Shown here: piece by piece, positions 25,283-34,036 of the stretch
Numbering within the stretch: position 1 is the first letter of the stretch
Layout: each line of letters begins with the position of its first letter
Virus record (IMG/VR): IMGVR_UViG_3300035180_000411
Span: 1 to 58,106 of that record
Length of the DNA: 58,106 bases
Reading direction: 5' to 3' (one strand)
Origin: a virus
Translations under genes and position numbers: made by a program
Notes under the pieces: generated by a model
What the model was told of the DNA's origin: nothing
The model's database searches: none
Seen by the model: the letters and a program-made list of their open reading frames with translations, nothing else

Positions 25283-28207
25283 CTAAACGGCCTGGTCGGC
25301 CCCTTTTTCGTCGGACTCCCGCGCAGCTTCTACAGCGTTTACATCGACTAGATGAACACGCTCCGCAAAGGCTGCCCAGTCAAGCTCTATAACCTGCTGC
25401 TGCGGGATTGCGTAGTCAACCAGACCTTTGCCGAGGCAGTATTTGAACCTGCCACGATACCATCCGCGCGCCGTGGCGACTTCGATCATTTCGTCTACCG
25501 GGGTGTTGTTTTCTTTACACCATTCGCGGATTGCATGTATGGACACCAGCACCCGGTTGTCGTTGATAATCACTCTCCCCGTGACGGCTCCGCGTGGTGG
25601 GTAGCCGTGGATAGTCGCAGCCTTACCATCTTTACTACGGCGGTCGCCTTCGATAGCTGTCATAAGGAATCCGCTGTGGAGCTCTGCTATCATATCCCCG
25701 AACAAGCCAGCCATATCTACATGAGAGTCGCTTACCCTGTTGTGCATGTCGCGTAATGAACGTTTAATCCATGCCTTGAGCGCGCCTCCATCGAACTTCT
25801 GCAGGCCAAGCGCGGTAGTAATCTCGTGAGCTACCCAGATGCAGGCCGCGATCTTTAACCAGAACCTGGCTTCTTGGTTAAGGTTTAGAACCGTAGTGAA
25901 CTCTTCATCGACAGCATCCAGGCGGCTGGCGATCTCGTCTCGGTGCGTAACCACGTAGCGTATGAATGCGTCACCGGCTACTCCCTGCATACTGAGCAGT
26001 TCGTTGATTACGCGCTGCCCCTCCGACTTACCCAGCATTTCGGAACTCTTGGCGGTGAACTTATACTCCCAGATACGGTATATGCGGGGGCCAGGGTTGA
26101 CGTAGTTTGCGATAATATGGCTCACCATTGACTCGTTGGAACTGAGCAACGCGATGTTCGTCCATCCAGCGTCTTTGTTATCGCGCAGCGATCCGTCTTG
26201 CTTGAGCCGGTCTTTCGGCAATCCTTGGCTATAGCGGTAGGCGAAGTCAGAGGCTTTCTTTCCGCCCCAGGGCGTGATTTCGTCTATCAGCATGGGCAGG
26301 TGACGCCGCATCTCGGCTTTACCATACATGGCATTTTCCGTGGTGCTCTCGGCGCCAGTCAGGCGCGTAGCTTCGCCCCATATGCCCGTAGCCAGTTGCT
26401 GCGCCGTAGTTTTTCCCGCGCCGCTCTGGTTGGAGTGCGCTGCGATGATTCCACCCATGAATCCAACATGGTGTAGCGGGAGCAACACCGATGCGAAACC
26501 TCCTAGCCAGGTGAACTGATGGGGCTCGTGATTGGGGCGATTATACAGTTTGTCTATAAGCTCGATGTACCTACCGAGGTTGCCCTTGACTTCGAATTGA
26601 GGAGCGTAGGTTTGTAGATACTCTGTCAGCGCGACGAAGCGTGTTCCGCCTTCGGGTAGGTATTGAGTGTTCCCAACGACGAAGGAGCCGTCCGGTTTCC
26701 ATCCAAAGTACCCGTGCATTTCTGTTTCTGCGGTGTGCATACGGGTTCTTTCCGCCCACAGTTTCATATAGTTCTCCAAATGCTTTGCCCTGCCGTAAAT
26801 TGGGGCAATCATACAGTAGCTACTAAGTTCCTTGAGCATCGCGGCGCCACCAGCAGCGATAATTCCAGCTTCGACGTGTGCGGTGTCCCACGTATTGCTT
26901 CGTAGCCAAGTTTTGATGGTGTACATCCACTTAAGGGTGGTGGTGTCTTTGTAGTACGCGGTGATGTAAGGAATCGTGGTGGTGAACACTTCCCATACTT
27001 CAGAGCCGTCTTTGTCTTCCGTCCGGGCTTCCATCCCGCTACCTTTAACAAACCGGAACCGTTCTTCTACATCTGGAGGGAGCGCCGGAATGTCCTCGGT
27101 TTCTCCCGTCGTAGCATCCACGATTTCTCTTGCCGCCGTGGGGGCAAGTCTGCCCAAGGCAATAGGTGAATTAACGCTTTGGGAGCACCCGGCGCAGATA
27201 CCAGGTCCGTCTTGCTTGAACTTCTCGCAGAGCGTAGGGCCGGCATTCCACTTTTCTATTACATCCTGGCATATCCCAGGCTGATAGTCTTCATGCCCTG
27301 AACTCCACTCATGTATAAGAGCGTCGCCCTCAACACAGTGTTTAAGGACACCTATACAGTCGCGCCATACTTGGTAGTCTTGGCCTACGCCCTTGAAGTC
27401 CCGAAAGTTACCGATTTGCGCGCAACGTTCCGCGATCTTGACTGCGGACGATTCAGGGTACTCCATGCCGCCCAGAATTGCTGCGTTCATTCCTGCCGCT
27501 ATGCTCTTGGTTTTTCCAGAGGCTTTCGGCTGTAAAACCTTGATTCCATACTCTTCTTTAATGTCCCGCAGTTTCGCAACCCATGCAGACACATTGACCA
27601 GTGCTGTTACCGGCTCGCCTATCAGCTTGACCTGCTTGATGCCCAACCCTTTATGGGTCTTATCATTCACCGTCCCTATAGGGCGCAGCACGCTGGCTAC
27701 GTCTGCCGTTCTGGTTGTATCGTCCACACCCAGCTTGAAGTGCGCTGCGACAGACTTGAACAGCTCCGCCATTTTGACCCAGGAATCTTTTGGGATGTCG
27801 CGGTTGAATACCCAGTATGCGTGAATCCCATTGCCGGAGTCTACCAACACGTTCGGACGCTGTATCCCTGTCGTATCGCAGAACCGCTTTAGGTCGAGCA
27901 GGGCATCTTTCTTCGTGGCGTACTGATTTTTTACATCCATATCAAGCCATTGCGACCTGACTAATAGCGCGTTTTCATGCGTCCGCCAGCACGTTTTACC
28001 GTTGCCATCTACGTATGAGGCTTGCGCGTAGCTTGCGCACGCATGGTATACGTTCTTTCCCTGTGAGCTAAGTAGGAGCGCCTTGTGGGCGGCCTCCTCG
28101 GTGGAGGCGCACGGGTAATGCTTGGGTGCTCCAGCTTCTTTGATCCATACCACATAATATACTCCCGCTGAGGGGAGTATAAGTTTAAGAAAATCTCCGG
28201 TGTTCAT
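25283..28207 (-). CDS. primase-polymerase/helicase fusion
   Basis: A 974-residue replication protein. The N-terminal 190 residues form an archaeo-eukaryotic primase-type domain: DxD metal site at D89/D91 (QWLDMDVK), SGNGIHAYW with H129, and RPIGT at 175-179. A cysteine pair cluster follows (C327, C338, C341). The C-terminal half is a DUF927-like superfamily 3-type helicase with Walker A SGAGKTT (K599) and Walker B PMLIDE (D642-E643). It should prime and unwind DNA at the fork. Start ATG 28207 follows AGAGGGG. It is the last gene of the leftward block. Confidence 0.87.
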   Translation of the reverse strand: MNTGDFLKLILPSAGVYYVVWIKEAGAPKHYPCASTEEAAHKALLLSSQGKNVYHACASYAQASYVDGNGKTCWRTHENALLVRSQWLDMDVKNQYATKKDALLDLKRFCDTTGIQRPNVLVDSGNGIHAYWVFNRDIPKDSWVKMAELFKSVAAHFKLGVDDTTRTADVASVLRPIGTVNDKTHKGLGIKQVKLIGEPVTALVNVSAWVAKLRDIKEEYGIKVLQPKASGKTKSIAAGMNAAILGGMEYPESSAVKIAERCAQIGNFRDFKGVGQDYQVWRDCIGVLKHCVEGDALIHEWSSGHEDYQPGICQDVIEKWNAGPTLCEKFKQDGPGICAGCSQSVNSPIALGRLAPTAAREIVDATTGETEDIPALPPDVEERFRFVKGSGMEARTEDKDGSEVWEVFTTTIPYITAYYKDTTTLKWMYTIKTWLRSNTWDTAHVEAGIIAAGGAAMLKELSSYCMIAPIYGRAKHLENYMKLWAERTRMHTAETEMHGYFGWKPDGSFVVGNTQYLPEGGTRFVALTEYLQTYAPQFEVKGNLGRYIELIDKLYNRPNHEPHQFTWLGGFASVLLPLHHVGFMGGIIAAHSNQSGAGKTTAQQLATGIWGEATRLTGAESTTENAMYGKAEMRRHLPMLIDEITPWGGKKASDFAYRYSQGLPKDRLKQDGSLRDNKDAGWTNIALLSSNESMVSHIIANYVNPGPRIYRIWEYKFTAKSSEMLGKSEGQRVINELLSMQGVAGDAFIRYVVTHRDEIASRLDAVDEEFTTVLNLNQEARFWLKIAACIWVAHEITTALGLQKFDGGALKAWIKRSLRDMHNRVSDSHVDMAGLFGDMIAELHSGFLMTAIEGDRRSKDGKAATIHGYPPRGAVTGRVIINDNRVLVSIHAIREWCKENNTPVDEMIEVATARGWYRGRFKYCLGKGLVDYAIPQQQVIELDWAAFAERVHLVDVNAVEAARESDEKGADQAV

Positions 28208-28269
28208 ACAAACCCCTCTGGCGCGAAGGAGATAATCTACTCCCTGTCGGTTGCCAACACAATCTGTTG

Positions 28270-28524
28270 TTAATCTCGTATCGCTCGTAGTGTGTCCAGA
28301 ATGTAGCGGGCTTTGGCTTTCCCAGCCAGGTCTACGGGCGCCGGTAGTTTGCCGTCCGCTACCGCGCGCTCGACGGCATTGGTGAACTTTGCTACGCGGT
28401 CTGCAAGTATAACGTGCGGCTTCGCGTGCCCATTAAACCACGTAGACGCGGTAACTCGTGTTACGCCGATGAAGGCCGCTGCGTGCTGAGGTGTCAGCCC
28501 TGCTGCTTTTGCTTTTTCAAACAT
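28270..28524 (-). CDS. small helix-turn-helix DNA-binding protein
   Basis: An 84-residue protein with a Cro/C1-like HTH at about residues 11-40 (TPQHAAAFIGVTRVTASTWF). AAGGAGG precedes the ATG. It is the only clear stand-alone repressor-like protein, encoded between the ssDNA-binding protein and primase genes. It could control the promoter/operator at 29961-29991 upstream of its own unit; that link is inference. Confidence 0.77.
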   Translation of the reverse strand: MFEKAKAAGLTPQHAAAFIGVTRVTASTWFNGHAKPHVILADRVAKFTNAVERAVADGKLPAPVDLAGKAKARYILDTLRAIRD

Positions 28525-28584
28525 GGTTCCTCCTTGGAATTAGGTGCGCGTTTTAAGCAGGACGCGCCCCCTGCCAGGTACTGG

Positions 28585-29541
28585 TTAAGCGTCGTCGAAA
28601 ATTGCGCCGAGCTGGCTGTCCAAGTCGTCGTCATCGCTTACAACAGGTTTGGCCTTCGGCTTGGTTTTCGGTGTGGGCTCGTCATCGTCCTCCACTACTG
28701 CGGGTTTGGCCTTCGCCTTGGCTACTGCTTTGGCAGTTGTAGCGGGCGCGGTGTCCAATCCCTCGTCGTCATCGCTCACCCGTTTCGCTGCGGGCTTTGT
28801 TTCGAACGCCTCATCGTCATCGCTCAGGTGTGGGAGCGCCATAGTACCGATAATTTGCAAAACAATTTCAGTTTTAGCAAGGTCTTGCACTTCATTCTGC
28901 ATCGTCTGCGGGAGTACGCCTACCGGGATGAATACCAGCTTCGGAGTGGCCTCGTCCTTGTCGAACCTCAATTTGGTCAGCACCTGGTCGAAAGACAGGC
29001 CACGGTTACTCAGGGTTTTACCAAACTCCGCAAGCGACTTGAGTGAAGCAGGCGGCACGCGCAGTAGCATTGGCTCGTTAAGCTGGCTCGGTGACGAAAT
29101 CGCAAGCCGCCGGCTATCCTGGCAGGCTTTGCCTTTGCCGTTCCTACCGCTGCCCCACACGTTCTTGGGGCATACTGCGCAGGTTTTGGAAACCGGGTTC
29201 TCAACTTGCGCATCCGGCATGATACCATCGTTGGACATGCAGTCCGGCTTACCTGTACTACCTTCTTCGAACTCTCCTTTGTAGTAGACCTTCGACAGAT
29301 GCGGGTTCGCCGCCAGAATTACCACTTCGATAGCCGCTGCGGGGGTGTCGTCATCGTCGGGGCGCATAATTACTTTGCGTTCCTTATCCTTGACCAGCGT
29401 AAAGACTTTACCCTTGATGGACATAACGGGGAACGAGCCACTACCTACTCCGCCCAGCAGAGCGTTGTTACGATCTTGCGCGGCCTTAACTGCGGCAACG
29501 GTAGGTTTATATGACTCGAAAGAAATAATATTTGTGCTCAT
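28585..29541 (-). CDS. ssDNA-binding-like protein with Cys4 zinc site and acidic tail
   Basis: A 318-residue protein with an OB-fold-like N-terminal half (SIKGKVFTLVKDKERKVIM; AAIEVVILAANPHLSKVYY), four cysteines spaced as a zinc site (C101, C121, C124, C140, with CPKNVWGSGRNGKG between), a Lys/Ala/Asp-rich linker, and a very acidic C-terminus (DDDDLDSQLGAIFDDA) like the partner-binding tails of phage SSBs such as gp2.5 and gp32. It should coat single strands and recruit polymerase or helicase. Sequence GGAG lies before ATG 29541. Family assignment by features, not by a named domain. Confidence 0.72.
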   Translation of the reverse strand: MSTNIISFESYKPTVAAVKAAQDRNNALLGGVGSGSFPVMSIKGKVFTLVKDKERKVIMRPDDDDTPAAAIEVVILAANPHLSKVYYKGEFEEGSTGKPDCMSNDGIMPDAQVENPVSKTCAVCPKNVWGSGRNGKGKACQDSRRLAISSPSQLNEPMLLRVPPASLKSLAEFGKTLSNRGLSFDQVLTKLRFDKDEATPKLVFIPVGVLPQTMQNEVQDLAKTEIVLQIIGTMALPHLSDDDEAFETKPAAKRVSDDDEGLDTAPATTAKAVAKAKAKPAVVEDDDEPTPKTKPKAKPVVSDDDDLDSQLGAIFDDA

Positions 29542-29559
29542 ACTGATGCTCCTTGGTTG

Positions 29560-29937
29560 TTAAGAACGACGTACATTGATTGTTGCAACTCTACTCACAT
29601 TGACTCCCGGCGGAAGCTCTCCTGTGGCTTCCAGGTACGCATCTACCGCGGATTTATTTACACTGCTCGGGAGAAACTCAGGGTGCTCAATAGCCCAGGG
29701 CATGTAGCTATCCCGATCCGCCACTGTAGCCGAAATTTTAACGCTCTTAAATGCCGTGCCCGCATCGGTTCTCGCGGACTCTACGCCTGTTTCGTTAAAG
29801 TACGCCATCAGTTTGGCTTCAATCTTCTCCTGAAAACCCTTGTCCTTCGCATCGTCCAGCTCGTACTCAGCCTTGCGTTTGGACCTGCGATCTCTCAGCT
29901 TGATGTACAAGCTGACCAACTCGTCTATTTGAATCAT
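29560..29937 (-). CDS. conserved phage replication-module protein
   Basis: A 125-residue protein with an N-terminal coiled coil (LRDRRSKRKAEYELDDAKDK) and a C-terminal half containing AGTAFKSVKISATVADRDS and GELPPGVNVSRVATINVRR. This pattern recurs in phage genomes next to ssDNA-binding proteins; its function is not established. It is the first gene behind the promoter at 29964-29991, with AAGGAGG before the ATG. Confidence 0.75.
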   Translation of the reverse strand: MIQIDELVSLYIKLRDRRSKRKAEYELDDAKDKGFQEKIEAKLMAYFNETGVESARTDAGTAFKSVKISATVADRDSYMPWAIEHPEFLPSSVNKSAVDAYLEATGELPPGVNVSRVATINVRRS

Positions 29938-29960
29938 CGTTTACCTCCTTGAAAACATAA

Positions 29961-29980
29961 GCCAGTATACACTTACTGGC
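29961..29980. promoter_or_regulatory. palindromic operator overlapping a -10 box
   Basis: GCCAGTA (29961-29967) and TACTGGC (29974-29980) are perfect 7-base inverted arms around a 6-base centre. The palindrome covers the TATACT -10 element of the leftward promoter, the usual place for a repressor to block RNA polymerase. Confidence 0.65.
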
Positions 29981-29991
29981 GAAACAGTCAA
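29964..29991 (-). promoter_or_regulatory. sigma-70 promoter for SSB-like/HTH/primase unit
   Basis: On the minus strand TTGACT (29991-29986) and TATACT (29969-29964) are separated by 16 bases, each matching the host consensus at five of six positions. It reads into the genes at 29937-25283 and lies in the only substantial gap of the replication block. Confidence 0.75.
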
Positions 29992-29996
29992 CACGT

Positions 29997-31544
29997 TTAC
30001 ACTTTCTCCTTAAAAGTTTCCAGCAACAGACCCTGCATCTTCCCTTTATTCCTTAGCCGATCATAAATTCTCTGTTCGATAGGGCTCCCTTCAATATGGA
30101 TAATTAGCTGCTTGTTCTTCTGCCCCGGTCGTGTGATACGCGCGTTCGCCTGTTCGTATGTTTCATTGCTATTGACAGGCGCGAACCAGATAATCGTATT
30201 CGCCGCGGTGAGCGTAAGGCCATGCGACATCGCAGCAGGTTGCGCAACGAGCACGCGGGGTTCCGAGGTATTCTGAAAGGCACCAAGTATGCGGTCACGC
30301 TCCGCTTTGCTGACACTTCCGTCTATGACCTCTACTGATGCGTGTTTGCTGAGATACGCTTCTACCGCCCGTAGCACTGCCGTAAAGGGAACGAACACGA
30401 TAACCTTGGCCGGGGCTTCCTCGATGATCTCAAGGGTTGCCGCCAGACGTTCGTGCGCGGGGACCGCTACCGCGTTGCCGTCATTATCCAGGCAAACTCC
30501 TGCCGCGATCTGAACCAACTTCATCGCCTTGACCGCCTCGTTAACCGCCGTGATCTGGTTACCGTTCATTTCGGTGTGGAGTCTAGCCAGCATTTCCTTG
30601 TACATCCGAGTCTGGTCCGGCGTCATCTTTGCGGTACGTGTTTCGTACACACATTCCGGCAGGTCGATACACTCATCCCGCTTATAACGTATCGCTGGCT
30701 GCATGGCGTCGTGCACGATATCCAGCGCGTTTGGCCTGGCTACCCACTTGAAGTTGCTGACCTGCTTCATCACCGAGTCTCTAAACTTACCATAGTAAGG
30801 GGGCACGTTTTCTGGTACGACCAAGCGACACTGCGCCCATGCGTCAGTCGGTTCGTTTGGCGTCGGCGTACCTGTCAGGCCCCACACCCACAGCTTATCC
30901 TTGATAATCGCTTTGAGCGCTTTCCATCGGTCGGTGCTGGCGTTGCGTGCGGCTTGGGCTATCTCGTCGATAACCACTATGTCAATGTCAGCGCGCGCAG
31001 CGATTTGCTTGGCAAGTATCTTGGCCCCGTCGTGGTTGATGAGGTAAACATCTACGTCTTCCTGCAGTAACTTCTCTCGTCGATCTCGCGTTCCATGCAG
31101 CACCGCGAAGGTCAAGTGCGGGAAGTTCCTGAAAAGCTCATCTCCCCAAGTACGCTCCAGTGTCGAAAGCGGAGTGACCACGAGCAGTTTATGTACAACC
31201 CCTTCCTGCCGTAGGTAGTCGTAAGCCCACAGCGTAGCTATGGTTTTGCCCACGCCCATGTCCCCTAAATTGAAGCACCTATGGTGCATGGTCATGAACT
31301 CTGACATTACGCGCTGATGCTCGAATGGCTCAAACATGCCCGACCATTCATAGTACGAACTTATCGGCGGAGGAACTTCGATCCCAAGGTTCTTGAGTAT
31401 CTTTACTTCGTCTATCCGGTGGGGGACTGCTACGAGGGCACGGCCTTTGTGCTGGAACTTCTTCGCTGTAGGAATCAGCGTTGTAACGCGGTCAGGGTAT
31501 TTAAGGTTTAGAACTACCGCTCTGTGCTTCTTGTTGACTAGCAT
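29997..31544 (-). CDS. SF2 (Snf2/DEAD-like) helicase
   Basis: A 515-residue ATPase with motif I GDMGVGKT (K100), motif II IDEI (D193-E194), motif III GLTGTP, and motif VI QANARITRPGQ. This is the arrangement of phage Snf2-like helicases that process forks or recombination intermediates. ATG 31544 overlaps the preceding gene by 44 bases and has GGAGATGGAG upstream. No extra nuclease or DNA-binding domain is visible. Confidence 0.88.
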   Translation of the reverse strand: MLVNKKHRAVVLNLKYPDRVTTLIPTAKKFQHKGRALVAVPHRIDEVKILKNLGIEVPPPISSYYEWSGMFEPFEHQRVMSEFMTMHHRCFNLGDMGVGKTIATLWAYDYLRQEGVVHKLLVVTPLSTLERTWGDELFRNFPHLTFAVLHGTRDRREKLLQEDVDVYLINHDGAKILAKQIAARADIDIVVIDEIAQAARNASTDRWKALKAIIKDKLWVWGLTGTPTPNEPTDAWAQCRLVVPENVPPYYGKFRDSVMKQVSNFKWVARPNALDIVHDAMQPAIRYKRDECIDLPECVYETRTAKMTPDQTRMYKEMLARLHTEMNGNQITAVNEAVKAMKLVQIAAGVCLDNDGNAVAVPAHERLAATLEIIEEAPAKVIVFVPFTAVLRAVEAYLSKHASVEVIDGSVSKAERDRILGAFQNTSEPRVLVAQPAAMSHGLTLTAANTIIWFAPVNSNETYEQANARITRPGQKNKQLIIHIEGSPIEQRIYDRLRNKGKMQGLLLETFKEKV

Positions 31545-31788
31545 GCTCCATCTCCATTTTCTCCAGACGCTTAAGCTCTGCCTGGGCGTAAAAGATGATC
31601 TTTTTAATGTCGCGTTTCATCGGACTGTGCGCGACCAGCCCGTAACGATAGCACGCCCGGAAGATTTCCCCGATCTGCGCATTCATGTTTCGGTGCGAGA
31701 TCAGGTCTTGCAGCTCCGTCGCTCCCCCCGGTAGTTCGTAGTAGCTCGCTGTGGAGCCGTCGCTTTGGGTACTTCCGGAATATGACAT
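31501..31788 (-). CDS. DUF3310-like small protein
   Basis: A 95-residue protein with YYELPGGATELQDLISH, then NAQIGEIFRACYRYGL and KRDIKKIIFYAQAEL. It resembles DUF3310-type phage proteins (sometimes called nucleotide kinase) that carry one helical motif shared with deoxynucleotide enzymes, but no kinase P-loop is present here. Its 3' end overlaps the helicase gene. Confidence 0.65.
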   Translation of the reverse strand: MSYSGSTQSDGSTASYYELPGGATELQDLISHRNMNAQIGEIFRACYRYGLVAHSPMKRDIKKIIFYAQAELKRLEKMEMEHASQQEAQSGSSKP

Positions 31789-31797
31789 CCCTGTCTC

Positions 31798-32070
31798 CTA
31801 TTTAACATTTGGCACTTTATACCCGCTTTCGCCCTTGCGCCATCCACGGTTGGCCTTTATCGAACCTACCTTGGTATTAGAGTCGCTGGTTGATCCGCCG
31901 TTGGCGAGTGCTACTTTGTGCACCACGTCTTTTTTATCTCCGATGGCGACTTTTCCCTCCGCGATGTCGTGCCTACGGGCACGGCGCCGTGCTACACCTT
32001 TGGCTGCTTCTTCCGGTTTGGCGTTATAGGCGGCTTGATACGCCAACTTCTTTGGTGTCGATTTAGGCAT
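31798..32070 (-). CDS. small conserved protein, possibly degenerate HNH
   Basis: A 90-residue basic protein. It has LAYQAAYNAKPEEAAKGVARR (quoted in part: AYQAAYNAKPEEAAK), ARRRARRHDIAEGK, and GDKKDVVHK...NRGW. In related phage proteins the last part reads GDGKDVDHK and resembles the first half of an HNH nuclease; here the Asp before the His is Val, so a nuclease role is doubtful. ATG 32070 is chosen over the adjacent GTG because AAGGAG is correctly spaced. Confidence 0.65.
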   Translation of the reverse strand: MPKSTPKKLAYQAAYNAKPEEAAKGVARRRARRHDIAEGKVAIGDKKDVVHKVALANGGSTSDSNTKVGSIKANRGWRKGESGYKVPNVK

Positions 32071-32362
32071 CACGTACTCCTTCTAACCATTTATCTAACT
32101 CATCCGTTCCGGTCACTTCATTGACCACGAACACCTTTGCTCCTGCGTCCTGCATTTCACGGATTGTATTTTCTTGGCGCTCCGTGGGGCGCTTGTTGCC
32201 TGCTTTTGTTTCAATAGCGTAGAACCTGCCACGGTGGCACCCGACAAAATCCAGAGAGGGGGCGCCCATCCCGTTCTGTACCGGGCAGTGCCAGTAGGCT
32301 TTATGCTTCTTTAAGACCTTGCGGACTTGGTCTTTTACTGCGGCTTCTGGTGTTCTTGCCAT
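32063..32362 (-). CDS. VRR-NUC family nuclease
   Basis: A 99-residue PD-(D/E)xK nuclease of the VRR-NUC type: D38 in SLDFVGCHRG, the E51-x-K53 pair in AIETKAG, and Q63 in ERQENTIREM. Stand-alone VRR-NUC proteins cut branched or flap DNA structures and are common in phage replication modules. It overlaps the following small gene. Confidence 0.87.
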   Translation of the reverse strand: MARTPEAAVKDQVRKVLKKHKAYWHCPVQNGMGAPSLDFVGCHRGRFYAIETKAGNKRPTERQENTIREMQDAGAKVFVVNEVTGTDELDKWLEGVRDA

Positions 32363-32371
32363 TATAATGTT

Positions 32372-34036
32372 TCACCTATAAGTTCCATTTTGACCCTTCC
32401 AAAATGTGCAATTAGCTTTACCCACCGGGCACCAGCCACAAAGCCCCGACGGCTTGACCTCCCATTTATCGTTCTCGTATGCAATCTCCAGCCGTCTAAC
32501 GCGCGGTAAGAAACCCTGCCAGATGTTACTTACATCTGCCCGCGTAAACTTTTCCTTCGTGATTTTGTTATGCGCCAGCCAGACAAAAGCAGTGCTCACT
32601 TTATCAATTTTCGGCTCGGTGTGAAACACGAATGCAGCGAATAATTTGAGTTGGTCTGAGTCCGCCTTGGGGCGACCCGTATTGTGCGTTGGAATCATAC
32701 GCTCAGTACACAAGAATGTGTGGTCTTTCGAGTCTACTGAGATGCACTGAGTTGGCACCGACGGGATTTCCGCTACTGACACCACGCGCCTGCGCCATGA
32801 CTCTCCTCGGCCCCACTGCGTCGAAACTCTGTCGGCTTTGCGCGGGAGCAGGAAGGGGTTTATTCCGTTTGGTCTAAATGAAATGGGGTACGCAGTAACT
32901 TCCAGACCGAACCCGTGAGCGAGAACTGAGCTTTGCAGCGGACGCTGCCCCAGCGAGCAGAGTAGCTCCATGACAGAATCAGAAAGACCTTTATCCGTCG
33001 TTGTAAATATAGCCTGTTTCCGTACTGAATTTACATTCCCGTCGCCGTCCATAAGCCCTCTCAGCAGGTCAAGTCGCTGCGCATACCCCGCCCTAAGATA
33101 CACTGCGGGTATGTGTTTGTTTTTAAGGAGCCCTGTTTCTCGGAGCAGGGTACGCAAACCCAAAACAGTGTGCACCCTACACTTACCACCTTGCGCCTTG
33201 GCGCTGTAGTCGTGGCTTATATTGAAGCCGCGTCGTTTAATCTCCTCCCACACAAACTCATCGGGTTTAGTAATTTCGGCGCTTGAGTGTTTTCCGTCAG
33301 CCAACCACACACCTAGCACGTAGGGGTCTATAGGTAAAACAGCGTCCGAAAGGCTGAGTGGAGCGGCAACAAGTAATTGTGAGCTATTAACAGGCCCTGT
33401 TCCAATTACGTACCTATTGCCTTGGGTGTCTAGCTCCTTTACGTTAACCACACTTCCGTCGTGGAGCTTCCATAAGTGGTTTTCGTCACAGACCACCGAT
33501 GAGGTGTCGTCAAATGTAATTTTGTAACACTTTATGTTCTTTACTTGTGACTTACCTACTACAGTACACATCTCACCCGATTCTGAAAATAGTGTGTCGC
33601 CAACCCTTACATCTCCCATAGTAGTAAAGCCTTCAGGTGTCGGGAGCTTAGTATCCAGCGCAAGACCTTTCCAGTCTATGAGTACCGCGCGGTCTCCCAA
33701 TAATACACCAGCGTCTACAATACCGCGAACCCATGCATCCGGCGACCGCCACTCAGTCGGCCTGAAATCTGCAGTTAGTGCGTACTGGCGCTCAGTAAAT
33801 ACCTCTCCGCCGTATGACTGGATGCGGTCGCACAGTGGCTGCCACTTCTGCATGGATTCCGGGACTGGCGTTCCGTCCTTGACGCGGTTCTCTAGGGCGG
33901 TATGCACCTCCGTCCCCCACTTGGTAGCCTCGGTGCCGGGTTCCGCGACTTGCTTGGACACCCTTGTGAGGTAGTATCTACGGGGGCAGTTTTCAAAAGC
34001 GGTGAGCGACGAGTAAGACCACGGCGGGATGTTCAA
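32372..34036 (-). CDS. Cas4/RecB-type nuclease with in-frame intein, TTG start
   Basis: A 554-codon gene; the mature nuclease after removal of residues 124-452 would be 225 residues. Extein features: SLTAFENCPRRYYL with C17, H45 (GTEVHTALE), D108 (GIVDAG), D121-W-K123, TGRPKADSDQLKLFA with Q462, and C533, C536, C543 near the C-terminus. C17 plus the three late cysteines match the 4Fe-4S arrangement of Cas4/AddB nucleases. The enzyme should resect or process DNA ends in replication/recombination. TTG 34036 follows AAAGGAGG and overlaps the upstream stop (TTGA). Confidence 0.87.
   Translation of the reverse strand: MNIPPWSYSSLTAFENCPRRYYLTRVSKQVAEPGTEATKWGTEVHTALENRVKDGTPVPESMQKWQPLCDRIQSYGGEVFTERQYALTADFRPTEWRSPDAWVRGIVDAGVLLGDRAVLIDWKGLALDTKLPTPEGFTTMGDVRVGDTLFSESGEMCTVVGKSQVKNIKCYKITFDDTSSVVCDENHLWKLHDGSVVNVKELDTQGNRYVIGTGPVNSSQLLVAAPLSLSDAVLPIDPYVLGVWLADGKHSSAEITKPDEFVWEEIKRRGFNISHDYSAKAQGGKCRVHTVLGLRTLLRETGLLKNKHIPAVYLRAGYAQRLDLLRGLMDGDGNVNSVRKQAIFTTTDKGLSDSVMELLCSLGQRPLQSSVLAHGFGLEVTAYPISFRPNGINPFLLPRKADRVSTQWGRGESWRRRVVSVAEIPSVPTQCISVDSKDHTFLCTERMIPTHNTGRPKADSDQLKLFAAFVFHTEPKIDKVSTAFVWLAHNKITKEKFTRADVSNIWQGFLPRVRRLEIAYENDKWEVKPSGLCGWCPVGKANCTFWKGQNGTYR
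32681..33667 (-). mobile_element. class 3-type intein with LAGLIDADG homing endonuclease
   Basis: Residues 124-452 of the nuclease gene (329 residues). It begins GLALDTKLPTPEGF, so the first residue is Gly, not Cys or Ser. Block B has H187-x-W189 (DENHLWKL), block F has C431 (TQCISVDS), and block G is T450-H451-N452 followed by extein Thr453. The W-C-T triplet and non-nucleophilic first residue define class 3 inteins, which use the block F cysteine to start splicing. The endonuclease has two LAGLIDADG motifs: LGVWLADG (D247) and LLRGLMDGDG (D330/D332). Removal rejoins DWK and TGRPKAD, the catalytic motif. Confidence 0.9.

Noticed and set aside
28270-28524. Lysogeny repressor
   Set aside because: Only an HTH and a short tail are present, with no integrase, partition or excision genes; a local regulator is more likely.
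28649-29284. 211-codon rightward frame opposite the SSB-like gene
   Set aside because: Ser/Pro/Leu-rich antisense shadow of a gene with strong coding features and ribosome site.
31798-32070. Active HNH homing endonuclease
   Set aside because: The key Asp before the first His is Val and the second half of the motif is missing.
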